From G963662985 sp963662985 (GTDB lineage: Bacteria > Chloroflexota > Anaerolineae > Anaerolineales > UBA11579), in NCBI GenBank assembly GCA_963662985.1, contig OY760067.1, forward strand, positions 1,798,001 through 1,862,000: a stretch of 64,000 nt of DNA, written 5' to 3'. Both the position numbers and the translations under genes were made by a program. Numbering within the stretch: the stretch's first letter is position 1; each line of letters starts with the position of its first letter. Below are positions 51,062 to 59,990 of this stretch, in pieces. The notes beneath the pieces were generated by a model. The model did not search any database, had not been told where the DNA came from, and was given only the letters and a program-made list of their open reading frames with translations.

Positions 51062-51904
51062 ATGAATTATGCATTGGAATTAAAAAATTTACGAAAAGAA
51101 TATGCTGAATTTTTATTGGATGATGTGAGTTTTGGATTGCCATCTGGAACGATCATGGGCTATATTGGTGCAAATGGGGCTGGTAAGACTACTACGATTA
51201 AATTGATCTTGGACCTTTTGCACAAAGATGGTGGTGACGTGTTTTTGTTTGGAGAAGATGGAAAAAAATCACTTCCCTTACATAAGGAAGATATTGGGGT
51301 GGTATTGGATGAGAGCAACTTCCCGGAAGTGATGAATTTGAAGCAAGTAAATGCGGTGATGAAGCATGTTTATGCGCGTTGGAATTCAGAACGATTTTAT
51401 GAATTGGCAAAACAATTTGACCTTTCTGAATCTAAGACAATTAAAGAGTTTTCTCATGGGATGTTGAAAAAATTGAATTTGGCAGTTGCTCTTTCTCATG
51501 ATGCAAAGTTACTGCTGTTGGATGAAGCTACCAATGGATTGGATCCTTTGGCACGGGAAGAGATTTTGGATTTGTTTTTAGAATTTATTCAAGATGAAGA
51601 ACATTCGATTTTGATTTCTTCTCATATTGTGAGTGATCTTGAAAAGATTTGTGATTATATTACTTTTTTGCATAAAGGGAAAGTTGTTTTCTCTGAAGAG
51701 AAGGATGTGTTGTTGAATGAATATGCCTTGTTGAAGATCGCTAATGAAAATCTGGAAGCGGTAAGAGACAAGGTGATTGGATATCGTAAGTATGATTTTG
51801 GGGTGGAGGCGTTGGTGCGCAAGGATGATTTTATTGGAGAACCGATGTTGGATGCGGTGAATATTGAAGATATTATGATCTATTATACAAAGGAGAATAA
51901 GTGA
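51062..51904 (+). CDS. ABC transporter ATP-binding protein
   Basis: 280 aa, with AGGAGTG upstream. Walker A GANGAGKTT, the variant signature FSHGMLKKL, Walker B LLLLDEATNGLD and the switch HIVSDLEKICDYI are present. The GMLKK signature is that of ABC-2 exporter ATPases of the YtrB type. It works with the permease encoded next; the stop overlaps that gene's ATG. Confidence 0.95.
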   Translation: MNYALELKNLRKEYAEFLLDDVSFGLPSGTIMGYIGANGAGKTTTIKLILDLLHKDGGDVFLFGEDGKKSLPLHKEDIGVVLDESNFPEVMNLKQVNAVMKHVYARWNSERFYELAKQFDLSESKTIKEFSHGMLKKLNLAVALSHDAKLLLLDEATNGLDPLAREEILDLFLEFIQDEEHSILISSHIVSDLEKICDYITFLHKGKVVFSEEKDVLLNEYALLKIANENLEAVRDKVIGYRKYDFGVEALVRKDDFIGEPMLDAVNIEDIMIYYTKENK

Positions 51905-52575
51905 TGTTTGGGTTGATTTTGAAAGATTATTATACGATTCAGAAACAATTAAAATTCTATTTGATTATGATCGGTTTTTTCATTTTTTTGGGAATTAGTA
52001 ATAATGAAGATGTTTCTTATATGTTTATGATCGCATTCTTCGCAATTATGCTGCCGATGACCGCTTTGGCGTATGATGAACGTTCGAATTGGTTTAAGTA
52101 TGCTTTGACGATGCCATTGAATCGAAAAAACTTAGTTTTGAGTAAATATGCTTTGGGCGGTTTGTTTGTTTTGGTAGCATTTGTTTTCAATGAGGTTTTG
52201 AGTGTGCTATTGATTGGCTTAGGAAATATGGGTGTGATTAGTGTGCGCTCAATGAGTTTGTTGGAAATGACAACCATGGCGGGTACTTCAGCTTTGGTAT
52301 CCATTTTCTTTTTAGCGGTTATTATGCCAATTTTCTTTAAACTAGGTGTGGAAACTGGGCGAATTGCGATGATGGGCTTGTTTTTTATTCCGTCCATTTT
52401 GGTTTTCTTAGTCTTGAAATTTGTACCTAAACAACCGGCATTTATTCCAACACTGATTAATACGGTCGAAACACATGCGTTTTTGTTTGAGTTGCTTGGC
52501 GTGGGGGTTGTGATTCTAAGCTTGTTGTTGTCAATATGGATCTCGCTGAAGATTTTTGAGAAAAAAGAATTCTAA
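51904..52575 (+). CDS. ABC-2 type transporter permease
   Basis: 223 aa from ATG 51904, which overlaps the upstream TGA; a GTG three bases earlier is not needed. Six hydrophobic helices, including FYLIMIGFFIFLGIS, MFMIAFFAIMLPMTALAYDE and FELLGVGVVILSLLLSIWISL. The YDERSNWFKYALTMPLNRKNLVLSKYALG segment is the typical loop of ABC-2 permeases partnered with YtrA-type regulators. Last gene of the operon. Confidence 0.92.
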   Translation: MFGLILKDYYTIQKQLKFYLIMIGFFIFLGISNNEDVSYMFMIAFFAIMLPMTALAYDERSNWFKYALTMPLNRKNLVLSKYALGGLFVLVAFVFNEVLSVLLIGLGNMGVISVRSMSLLEMTTMAGTSALVSIFFLAVIMPIFFKLGVETGRIAMMGLFFIPSILVFLVLKFVPKQPAFIPTLINTVETHAFLFELLGVGVVILSLLLSIWISLKIFEKKEF

Positions 52576-52583
52576 GTAATGAT

Positions 52584-52614
52584 AGAGCCATTGAATTGAT
52601 GGCTCTTATTTTTT
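52584..52614 (+). terminator. Terminator of the GntR-ABC operon
   Basis: AGAGCCAT, loop TGAATTG, ATGGCTCT, then TATTTTTT. Confidence 0.88.
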
Positions 52615-52658
52615 AAGAGCATTATAATAGTTGAAACAATTTTTTATGGAGGGCTAGT

Positions 52659-53441
52659 ATGTCTGATTTTATGTGGGGTAGTGTTAGAAAGAATGTGGCA
52701 GCTCGTTTTGAAAAAGTAAACACGATTGCATTTATTGTTTCGATTATTTTAGTGGGTTTGATAGTCTTTGGATCATTTGATATCCCTTATCATTATATGG
52801 CATTGTTTTTCTTGATTGTTGCTGTGTTTTTGGCTTGGCTAGGATCAGCTCTTCCTATTCAAAATGATGATGAGGTAGAAGATGAAGAAGAAGTTGAAGA
52901 AGCAAGTGCTTTTGTCGAAGTAATTGGGGCTTATCTATTTTCCGCGATGATGATTGGGCTTGAGCTTTTGTTTATGATGATGACAATTGCTTTGTTTTGG
53001 GTGAAGAATAATTTTCATTCTATGGCTGGCTCCATTTTTACGTATGATCTGTTTTGGTATGTGAGTTTGCTTTTTGTTTGTTTAGCTTTTCTGTTTATTG
53101 TAATCATGTTGTATTTTGTTCATCGATTTAATGCTTCATTAGCAGCTTTATTCATGTTGTTAATTGGCATTGGGATATTTTTGCTAAATCTTTTGTTAAC
53201 TTCGCAAAATGTGATTGCAAGATCTTTATGGATGAATATGCTTACCTTACTTGAAGATCGACCAGGCGTGGTGCTGATATTTGGATTTGTATTGGTCTTT
53301 GTGTTTACCCTATTTTCAATTGTGGGATCCTATCAAGCAATGTTCATAAAAATATATGCGGCGGATGACGATGAAGAAGAGGGTGAAGTTGAACAATTGA
53401 TTCATTCAGATGATGAAGATGTGAGCGAAAACTTGGATTGA
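52659..53441 (+). CDS. Hypothetical membrane protein with acidic loops
   Basis: 260 aa, with GGAGGG before the ATG. About six helices (TIAFIVSIILVGLIVF, YMALFFLIVAVFLAWLGSAL, AYLFSAMMIGLELLFMMMTIALF, and three more). Two acidic cytoplasmic stretches stand out: DDEVEDEEEVEEA between helices 2 and 3, and DDDEEEGEVEQ at the end. No family recognised. A TATAAT box at 52624 may be its promoter. Confidence 0.65.
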   Translation: MSDFMWGSVRKNVAARFEKVNTIAFIVSIILVGLIVFGSFDIPYHYMALFFLIVAVFLAWLGSALPIQNDDEVEDEEEVEEASAFVEVIGAYLFSAMMIGLELLFMMMTIALFWVKNNFHSMAGSIFTYDLFWYVSLLFVCLAFLFIVIMLYFVHRFNASLAALFMLLIGIGIFLLNLLLTSQNVIARSLWMNMLTLLEDRPGVVLIFGFVLVFVFTLFSIVGSYQAMFIKIYAADDDEEEGEVEQLIHSDDEDVSENLD

Positions 53442-53608
53442 TGGTGCTTTTATCTTGGTAGATTAATGGTTGAATTTGAATTAAAAATTTATCTAAATAA
53501 TATCATTCCTACGATTATATGAGTTATTTCACGTTTTCTGTAAATAAATGTATAATCTATGAGCAGTAATTGCAGGATAAAAAAAATTATATTTTGAGGT
53601 GACGTTGC

Positions 53609-54559
53609 ATGCAATTGTCATTGAAGAAATCATCAAAGAAAAATTTTGATGCAGCTTGGCGAGGCTCATTTTTTGTTTTGCTAGGGGCAACCTTGTGGGG
53701 TACGAATGGTACTGCTCAAAGTCTTTTAGGCATTACTGTAAACCCATTTGTGATTACGTGTTTGAGAATGGGAATTGGGGGAGGGACATTGCTTTTGGTT
53801 GCTTTGGTTTTCCGACGTTTTTCTTGTGGGAAACCAATCCATTGGAGAGCTATCTTTTTTACTTCTATCAGTGTGGTGGTTCATGTATCTTTGTTTTTTT
53901 GGGCAGTAACTCTGTTGGGCGTGGCAATGGGGACTATGTTAGCTTTGGGAAGTGGTCCTATTTTTTCAGGAATATTATCATTATTCCGTAAAGAAAAAAT
54001 GAGTTGGATCTGGTTGATTTCTGTACTAATTTCTTTATTAGGGATTGTTTTATTATTTGGGAATTCAGTTGGTGGGGTGGTTTCTTTTGAAGGTGTTTTG
54101 GTCGGATTGCTTTCTGGGTTTGCTTATGCGTGGTATGTGATTTTTGTGCAACAAATGCTGGCAGATGAAGCCGATCGATTAGTTGCTACGGGGATGATGT
54201 TTGGGATTGGTTTTTTGATTTTGTTGCCGGCTTTGTTTTTATTCGATGTGAGTTGGGTAGCTACTGGACCTGGCTTATCTTTGATCCTCTATTTAGGTAT
54301 ATTGACTGCTGCTGTGGCAGATACATTGTTTTCGATTGGTGTGGTGGATGTGCCAACCCATCGAGTTGTCATCTTAAATTTAGCAGAACCATTAACCGCT
54401 TCATTATTAGGAATTGTTTTGTTACGTGAATCATTGAGTGTGATGCAATTAATTGGGATTGGGCTGCTGTTTTTGGGGATGGTGGTGAATGGGTTACCAG
54501 AGCCTAGACTTAAAGTTGTTGCTGAATTTGAAGTTGATATGAGTAATATCATTGAATAA
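53609..54559 (+). CDS. EamA-family (DMT) transporter
   Basis: 316 aa, with GAGGTGA before the ATG. Ten helices in two EamA halves: GSFFVLLGATLWGTNGTAQSL starts the first, GVLVGLLSGFAYAWYVIFVQQ the second, and the closing AEPLTASLLGIVLLRESLSVMQLIGIGLLFLGMVV is the family signature. These carriers export metabolites or amino acids; the substrate is unknown. Single gene with its own TATAAT box (53551-53556) and terminator. Confidence 0.92.
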   Translation: MQLSLKKSSKKNFDAAWRGSFFVLLGATLWGTNGTAQSLLGITVNPFVITCLRMGIGGGTLLLVALVFRRFSCGKPIHWRAIFFTSISVVVHVSLFFWAVTLLGVAMGTMLALGSGPIFSGILSLFRKEKMSWIWLISVLISLLGIVLLFGNSVGGVVSFEGVLVGLLSGFAYAWYVIFVQQMLADEADRLVATGMMFGIGFLILLPALFLFDVSWVATGPGLSLILYLGILTAAVADTLFSIGVVDVPTHRVVILNLAEPLTASLLGIVLLRESLSVMQLIGIGLLFLGMVVNGLPEPRLKVVAEFEVDMSNIIE

Positions 54560-54578
54560 TAAATTATTTTTGTTTGAT

Positions 54579-54612
54579 AAAAAGACTATCGAATTCCGAT
54601 AGTCTTTTTTTA
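54579..54612 (+). terminator. Terminator of the EamA gene
   Basis: AAAGACTATCG around AATT and its complement, with flanking A and T runs. Confidence 0.88.
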
Positions 54613-54715
54613 TACATAGTTTCTATTAATCTTCTCATTTTGAAGGGAACTAAATATCTTTTTTTTTCGTTAGTATATTATTATCAGAATTTGAAAATGA
54701 GGAAGGAAAGTGACG

Positions 54716-56176
54716 ATGAGAGAGAAAAAATATCTTATTTTTGTATTTTTATTTGTGTTTCTATTGATGGGGTGTGTAAATCAACAAATTGTAAGTAATC
54801 CTGTTGATTTATCAAACGGTGAAAGTAGTTCTGCTAATGAAACGATTCAACAAAGTGCTGATTTAAATGAAGATGTTAGCAATAATGAATGGCTGAATTA
54901 TGAAGATTCAATATTTAAGATTGGATTTGATTACCCTTCAGATTGGAATTTGGAAGTAAAAGAATTACCAGGGCAAGTGTTTTCTTTGGTTTCGAAAGCG
55001 GTCACATTGGAAAAAGATAATGTTGCAATTGTGATTCAATATGAGCCAGCTGGTGAAGTAATTGCTTTGTTCAGTGGCTTGGGTGCTGGGGAGATGAAAG
55101 AAGAAGGGGCATTCACTTTTTTGGATCGGGGTTGTATGTTGAATAAGCTAATCTACGAAGGAAAAACCAAAATGGTTTGGTGCACTCTTGGGTTGGAAGA
55201 CGTCAATTTATATGTGGGACTAACCGGTGGAAATGAAATTGCATATGAAGATTTGGATATAGACGATTATGTGATTGGTGAAACACAAGCTATTTTGGCA
55301 ACTCTTTATCGTATAGGCACAGTTGATTTTTCAGGATATTTAAAAGAAGTTGAGAATAATGATACTACAACGATCAGTGATACCGGACAATGTACACTGA
55401 CTGCAAGATTAATTGTGAATGGACAAGCACGGGTTACTGAAGGATTGCCAAATGCGTTACGGAGTGTGCCAGGGCAAGGGAATGATAGTGTTGTTTTAGG
55501 CATGCTAGAGGGAGGGAGTGTTGTGTCTGTGTTGGATGGCCCCGTTTGTGTGGATGGATATTATTGGTGGAAGGTGAATGATGGTACCCGAGTGGGGTGG
55601 ACAGCGGAAGGGGAAAATGGCACTTATTGGGTTGTCCCCTATTCAGCAGATCAAGCTGTGAATGGTTGGATTGGAACAATTGTGTCCGCTACGGAGATGG
55701 CACAAGTGGATGATTATTTTCAGTTGATGGATCAAAACGGCAGTCGATATGGCATTGATGGCGTTGATGAAGCAACACGAGCTACGCTAGCAAATTATTG
55801 GGATACCGGTGTGGTTTTGCAAATTTGGGGCACTTTGTATAATGGTCGCATGGATGCCTATAATACACAAATTGTGGTTAATCAGTTGAGCGAATATGGA
55901 AATACTAATCACAATAATGGTGGAGAGCTTGTGGATGGTTGGGTTGGTGTGATTGTTGGGATGCCTGCTGGAGCACAATATGATGATTATTTTCAAATGA
56001 TGGATCAGAATGGTACTCGGCATGGTATTGATGGGATCGATGATGCTACTCGAGCAGCATTGGCAAATTATCGAGATACGGGGGTGGCTTTGCAGGTTTG
56101 GGGAAGTTTGTTTAGGGATCAGATGGACGCCTATAATACACAGATCGTGGTCAATTCTTTTGTGGAATTCAAGTAA
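54716..56176 (+). CDS. Lipoprotein with SH3-like domain and two C-terminal repeats
   Basis: 486 aa from ATG 54716, after GGAAGGAAAG. Lipobox LMGCVN. Residues ~60-200 form a domain with IGFDYPSDWNLEVKELPGQV and LATLYRIG, of the PsbP-like type. A bacterial SH3 domain follows (RLIVNGQARVTEGLPNALRS to GYYWWKVNDGTRVGWTAEGE). The C-terminus is a duplicated ~75-residue module: each starts GW(I/V)GxIV, contains DDYFQxMDQNGxRxGIDGxD and ends MDAYNTQIVVN. Probably binds cell-wall or surface ligands. Function unknown. Confidence 0.8.
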   Translation: MREKKYLIFVFLFVFLLMGCVNQQIVSNPVDLSNGESSSANETIQQSADLNEDVSNNEWLNYEDSIFKIGFDYPSDWNLEVKELPGQVFSLVSKAVTLEKDNVAIVIQYEPAGEVIALFSGLGAGEMKEEGAFTFLDRGCMLNKLIYEGKTKMVWCTLGLEDVNLYVGLTGGNEIAYEDLDIDDYVIGETQAILATLYRIGTVDFSGYLKEVENNDTTTISDTGQCTLTARLIVNGQARVTEGLPNALRSVPGQGNDSVVLGMLEGGSVVSVLDGPVCVDGYYWWKVNDGTRVGWTAEGENGTYWVVPYSADQAVNGWIGTIVSATEMAQVDDYFQLMDQNGSRYGIDGVDEATRATLANYWDTGVVLQIWGTLYNGRMDAYNTQIVVNQLSEYGNTNHNNGGELVDGWVGVIVGMPAGAQYDDYFQMMDQNGTRHGIDGIDDATRAALANYRDTGVALQVWGSLFRDQMDAYNTQIVVNSFVEFK

Positions 56177-56184
56177 TCATTTAG

Positions 56185-56219
56185 AAAAGCACCAGTGAAA
56201 CATCACTGGTGCTTTTTTT
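56185..56219. terminator. Bidirectional terminator
   Basis: AAAAGCACCAGTGA-AACA-TCACTGGTGCTTTT, a perfect 14-bp stem with T runs either side. It serves both convergent genes. Confidence 0.93.
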
Positions 56220-57729
56220 ATTCTTCTGGAAAGGCACCTGCATTTGGGATGCCAAGAGCTTGTTTTAGCTGGTTGACGGTGATACCAAGTTGTGCAGCAG
56301 CAGCTTCAAAGTCTGGCGGAGGTGCTCCTAAGGCTTGTTGAAGTGCTTGTTCGGATACTCCTAATAATTGAGCAGCATAGGATAGGTCAATTTCTGATGA
56401 TTGTAAAGGTTGTGTGTCTGCTGAAGGATCAATAGTTGCCGGGGGAATAAATTGTTTAGAAGGATATCCTTCTGGGGTTGATGTGGCTGCTCCACCTCTA
56501 ACAACACGAACAAAATTCTCAATGCGAATTGCATCTCCTTGAGGGCCATGTCCTGTGGGATATTGAGAAGCGGAACCTGTTTTGGGGTCTGACCTTTGGG
56601 CACCAGCCCCATGCACATCCATCCATTGAGTATGCATATACCCCAGAGCACGGCCAAAACTTATATAGGCAGCATTCGCTCCTGCATTTTGACTAGTGTT
56701 GACATGAGTTGTGCTACTCCAGTAATATCCCCAATCTTTTTGACCTTCTTCATTAATAATGGAAGTGCTGTTGAAAAGAGGCGCAATTGCTGCTGAATTG
56801 GTTGTATCTGGTGAACGAGAGTAGTCTACGATGCTTTGCAGTTCTTTGATATTGGGTAGACGCCAATCGGAATAGCCAAGATAATTTGCGGCGTTCAATT
56901 CCTCCACATAGGAAAATGCTTCTTCCCAGGTCATTGAAACAAGACTATCTTCTTGGGACCAGATAAGACCAGTGGCAAAATCTGAGACTGTGCCATCTTG
57001 ATTATCTTCAAATTGATTGACGCCATAGGTTTCATTCTCTTGAACACAATAAATATAAAATGTTTTTTCTTGCCCTTGGGGATTACTAGTCCAATACCCT
57101 TTGATTCTACCATCGGCAAAATTTACCCCAAATTGCAAGGTGCCATCTGTTGTGCTTACATAAGTGGTACTGGATGCAAATTGAGCATCAATAATACGTT
57201 CATTTGCGGAAGTGTCTCCATATGCAAAATCAAAATAATCTGTGTCAATAAAAGGTGTTAGCTGAGATGTTTCTGTGACGGAAATGCCACTTACATCAAT
57301 ACCAGAGAATTGAATGAGAGAATAAAGTTGTTTGATGGTTGGAAGTTGCCAATTGGTGTTGTTGGCTAAGGAGAGATTGGCACAATAATTTTGGGCTTGT
57401 GAAGTGGTTAGTTTATCGTTGATATTGATGATGCCATCTTGATTGAGGTCTGGGGATTGTGTCCAAATTAGCTGGGTGATATTGTCTGTGATTGTGCCGT
57501 TTTTATTGTTTGTATAGGAGGGGGTGTTGCCAGAATATTGAGCATCTTGACCAAAAAAAGAAGTGTTCTCAGTGGGGCAATCAATTTCAGTAAAATTGTT
57601 ATAACAAGCGCCTTGGTTTGTATCTACAATTGGATAAGTGATGCTGTCTTGTGCGTTGGTTGTGATTAAGGTGAGGGGGAATATCAATACAAATGAACTT
57701 AAAATAAGTGACAAAATTTTTATTTTCAT
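56218..57729 (-). CDS. Secreted protein with two DUF1566 (Lcl-type) domains
   Basis: 503 aa with a signal peptide (ILSLILSSFVLIFPLTLITTNAQ). Two DUF1566 domains: residues ~75-225 (ITDNITQLIWTQSPDLNQDG, NNTNWQLPTIKQLYSLI) and ~235-410 (DFATGLIWSQEDSLVSMTWEEA, YSDWRLPNIKELQSIVDYSR, YYWSSTTH). The first contains a calcium-type DLNQDGIININDK loop. The last ~60 residues hold two copies of an ALGxPPPDFEAAAAxLGI/QALGI motif separated by LGVSEQALQQ, a small helical repeat. DUF1566 proteins are lectin-fold surface proteins; role unknown. Confidence 0.88.
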   Translation of the reverse strand: MKIKILSLILSSFVLIFPLTLITTNAQDSITYPIVDTNQGACYNNFTEIDCPTENTSFFGQDAQYSGNTPSYTNNKNGTITDNITQLIWTQSPDLNQDGIININDKLTTSQAQNYCANLSLANNTNWQLPTIKQLYSLIQFSGIDVSGISVTETSQLTPFIDTDYFDFAYGDTSANERIIDAQFASSTTYVSTTDGTLQFGVNFADGRIKGYWTSNPQGQEKTFYIYCVQENETYGVNQFEDNQDGTVSDFATGLIWSQEDSLVSMTWEEAFSYVEELNAANYLGYSDWRLPNIKELQSIVDYSRSPDTTNSAAIAPLFNSTSIINEEGQKDWGYYWSSTTHVNTSQNAGANAAYISFGRALGYMHTQWMDVHGAGAQRSDPKTGSASQYPTGHGPQGDAIRIENFVRVVRGGAATSTPEGYPSKQFIPPATIDPSADTQPLQSSEIDLSYAAQLLGVSEQALQQALGAPPPDFEAAAAQLGITVNQLKQALGIPNAGAFPEE

Positions 57730-57850
57730 TTTTTATCCTTTCAAAACTATCCTAATTATAGAAGAAAAAGATTAAGAAATTATTGGGGAATTGTTTGAGT
57801 AGTTTGTCTGAATTAATAATAAACTAGGTAAATAAAAATTATTCAATTAT

Positions 57851-57879
57851 TTGTTTTTTATGATGGAAAATGCTATACT
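57851..57879 (+). promoter_or_regulatory. Promoter of the first paralogous secreted-protein gene
   Basis: TTGTTT, 17 bp, TATACT (57874-57879) preceded by TGC (extended -10). The resulting leader of about 138 nt holds a terminator-like hairpin before the start codon. Confidence 0.55.
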
Positions 57880-57962
57880 TAATCCAAATTAATATTAAAT
57901 TCAGAACTATTATATTTTTTCTACCTCTTTACATTCATTTTTGTTTCTATACTGTTCAATTC

Positions 57963-57996
57963 ACACTCAAGGGAGAGTATCTATTTGAGTGTTTTT
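57963..57996 (+). promoter_or_regulatory. Leader hairpin with T run (putative attenuator 1)
   Basis: ACACTCAA, a 14-base loop and TTGAGTGT followed by T5, ending 27 bp before the start codon. A matching hairpin precedes the paralogue at 58762. Confidence 0.65.
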
Positions 57997-58023
57997 AATA
58001 ATTAAAGTTTGAGATAAGGAGAT

Positions 58024-58623
58024 ATGGTGTTTAAATCAAAAAAGATGATTGTATGGGGGATTGTGTTTTTATTAGTTTTAACAATTTTAACACAAGTAAT
58101 TGCTGCAGCTGATGTTAAGCAATCTTGTATTAATTCTGGTGGAACTTATGTAGGTGCGTATCCCCATGAATACTGCTATAATGCTCCCTACCCTAATGGG
58201 GCTCTTCCTGATGAAATTGTTTGCCCTGAGGGAAGCACTTATATAAGTCTATATAGCTTTGAAAGCGGATTTCCTTCTCTAGTAAGTTGCAGCTATGTTA
58301 ATCTTGGCGGTAGCATGGAGAAAGATGGAAGATGTAAATTCTTCACAGTTGACGATACATATTTAGGAGGAACCGTAAGTGTAACTGGTTTGGGTGCTCC
58401 TAATATTCTACGTTTGAAAAATGCGAATGGAATATATAAATTGCCAGTGGTATTAAGTTCAGTCGAAAGAAATGATGAGACTGGCGTTTGGTCTGCTGAA
58501 TTTGCTACTATTGATCCATTAACCTCACAACCTTTGGTTCCTCCTGGAACTTATAATGCTGGATGTTTTGGCGCTAATGGAACTGCTGACGGATTTGGTT
58601 TGGAAGTGACAATAACAAGATAA
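58024..58623 (+). CDS. Secreted cysteine-containing protein, paralogue 1
   Basis: 199 aa, with AAGGAGA before the ATG. A signal peptide (MIVWGIVFLLVLTILTQVIAAA) is followed by eight or so Cys residues (CINSGG, YCYNA, CPEG, SCSY, RCKFF, AGCFG), probably paired. The second half (GRCKFFTVDDTYLGGTVSVT and PLTSQPLVPPGTYNAGCFGA) is shared almost unchanged with paralogue 2. No family recognised. It has its own leader hairpin and terminator. Confidence 0.75.
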   Translation: MVFKSKKMIVWGIVFLLVLTILTQVIAAADVKQSCINSGGTYVGAYPHEYCYNAPYPNGALPDEIVCPEGSTYISLYSFESGFPSLVSCSYVNLGGSMEKDGRCKFFTVDDTYLGGTVSVTGLGAPNILRLKNANGIYKLPVVLSSVERNDETGVWSAEFATIDPLTSQPLVPPGTYNAGCFGANGTADGFGLEVTITR

Positions 58624-58629
58624 TTTAAT

Positions 58630-58664
58630 AACAGGTTAGGAGATTCTCCTAACCTGTTTTATTT
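58630..58664 (+). terminator. Terminator between the two paralogues
   Basis: AACAGGTTAGGAG-ATT-CTCCTAACCTGTT, a perfect 13-bp stem, then TTATTTC. Confidence 0.88.
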
Positions 58665-58693
58665 CACATTTTTATATTTCTTAGATCATTGTG

Positions 58694-58726
58694 CACTCAA
58701 GGCAGAAATTTATTTGAGTGTTTTTT
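58694..58726 (+). promoter_or_regulatory. Leader hairpin with T run (putative attenuator 2)
   Basis: CACTCAA, a 13-base loop and TTGAGTG followed by T6. Same stem and position as hairpin 1; the bases GTTTGAGATAAGGAG or close variants follow both. Confidence 0.65.
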
Positions 58727-58761
58727 ATTTAATAAGTTGAGTTTTGAGATAAGGAGAAAAA

Positions 58762-59337
58762 ATGTTTAAATCAAAGAAAATAATAATATTTTTAGTTATA
58801 TTATTAATAGGGGTGATTATTATTCCTGTTTTTGCTTTTAGCACAGCTGAGGGGAATTGTCACAAAGCTGGTGGGATCTATATAGATAATTATCCATATG
58901 AATATTGCTATAATATCTCTGATCCAGATGCTTTGGCATGGGGAGGGTGTAAGGATTATGTAAATATCTATACTTTTGAAGGTAATGGTCCCTACTTATT
59001 AGGATGTGGTTTAAAAATATTTGGTGGTTTAGAAAAAGAAGGTAGATGTAAATTCTTTTCTGTCGATGATGCTTACTTAGGCGGAACAGTAAGTGTGACA
59101 GGTTTAGGTGCGCCTAGCATTTTGCGTTTGAAGAACGAAAATGGAATTTATAAATTGCCTGTGGTGGAAGGATCGATTAATAAAGATGATGTAACGGGAG
59201 AATGGTCTGCTGAATTTGCTACTATTGATCCATTTACTTCTCAACCATTAGTGCCTCCTGGTTCCTATTATGCTGGATGCTTTGGGGATAATGGAACTGC
59301 AGATGGTGCAGGTCTAAAGGTGACAATAACAAGATAA
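58762..59337 (+). CDS. Secreted cysteine-containing protein, paralogue 2
   Basis: 191 aa, with AAGGAGA before the ATG. The signal peptide is IIIFLVILLIGVIIIPVFAF. Cys positions follow paralogue 1 in general order. From GRCKFFSVDDAYLGGTVSVT to the C-terminal TITR the two proteins are about 80 percent identical by eye; the N-terminal halves differ more. Recent tandem duplication followed by faster change in the N-terminal half is the simplest reading. Function unknown. Confidence 0.75.
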   Translation: MFKSKKIIIFLVILLIGVIIIPVFAFSTAEGNCHKAGGIYIDNYPYEYCYNISDPDALAWGGCKDYVNIYTFEGNGPYLLGCGLKIFGGLEKEGRCKFFSVDDAYLGGTVSVTGLGAPSILRLKNENGIYKLPVVEGSINKDDVTGEWSAEFATIDPFTSQPLVPPGSYYAGCFGDNGTADGAGLKVTITR

Positions 59338-59356
59338 CGTTATCCAAAAAATCTAT

Positions 59357-59391
59357 AAAGGCAAAGTAGTTTAGTTTACTTTGCCTTTTTG
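59357..59391 (+). terminator. Terminator after paralogue 2
   Basis: AAAGGCAAAGTA, loop GTTTAGT and the complement, then T-rich tail. Confidence 0.88.
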
Positions 59392-59425
59392 TTTTATAAT
59401 GGATAAAAAAATCAGGAGTATTTTC

Positions 59426-59833
59426 ATGGCAAATGAAATTAAAAGTGATGGGTTTAAATGGGGGCGTGTAGCAGGTTTATTAATGGCTATTATTATCGCA
59501 AGTTTAAGTGGGGTAGGTGATAAGTTTTTTGCACATGCGGAACATGGAATATGGCTAATTAGTTTTATATTTTTCTTGGGAGGCTATGTGGTTTTTATGC
59601 CGTTTTTTGTAATCTTTCGAGCAAAAGAAAAGCTGACAATGAAAGAAGCTATTGCAGAAGCAAAACGGATTTTTGGGAGCAATGTCCAATCTAGCCGAGA
59701 TGAGAATGGTAAAAATATTTTTCCAGAAGAATTAAAGACTTTGGCTTTATCTTTATTTGTTTATTATATTTTGGCGAGTTTTGTGGGCAATTTTGTGGTT
59801 AATTACTTGGGTATTGTGGTTTTGGGGAGCTAA
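59426..59833 (+). CDS. Hypothetical membrane protein
   Basis: 135 aa from ATG 59426, eight bases after AGGAG; upstream in-frame starts overlap the previous terminator. Helices WGRVAGLLMAIIIASLSGV, WLISFIFFLGGYVVFMPFFVIF and LALSLFVYYILASFVGNFVVNYLGIVVL. A charged central region (KLTMKEAIAEAKRIFGSN) is cytoplasmic or extracellular. It resembles the protein at 38453 in layout (soluble charged loop between helices, TMKEA/TLKEG motif), so they may be distant relatives. No family recognised. Confidence 0.65.
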   Translation: MANEIKSDGFKWGRVAGLLMAIIIASLSGVGDKFFAHAEHGIWLISFIFFLGGYVVFMPFFVIFRAKEKLTMKEAIAEAKRIFGSNVQSSRDENGKNIFPEELKTLALSLFVYYILASFVGNFVVNYLGIVVLGS

Positions 59834-59908
59834 TTCCGTTCAGGATATTTAATTTTTCTTGATGTTTTTGAATCTGGACAACTTAAGTTGGTTATGTTAT
59901 CCTTAGTT

Positions 59909-59951
59909 GCAAACATCCTGTTTGCGCTCACTTTGTGAGCGCTTTTATTTT
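59909..59951. terminator. Double hairpin before the adenosine kinase gene
   Basis: GCAAACA-TCC-TGTTTGC overlaps GCGCTCAC-TTT-GTGAGCGC, and the second is followed by TTTTATTTT. Probably the terminator of the preceding gene; both stems have three-base loops like the palindromic repeats elsewhere. Confidence 0.75.
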
Positions 59952-59990
59952 GGAATTTGGATGGGTGCTAAATTTATTGGAGCATTTTTT

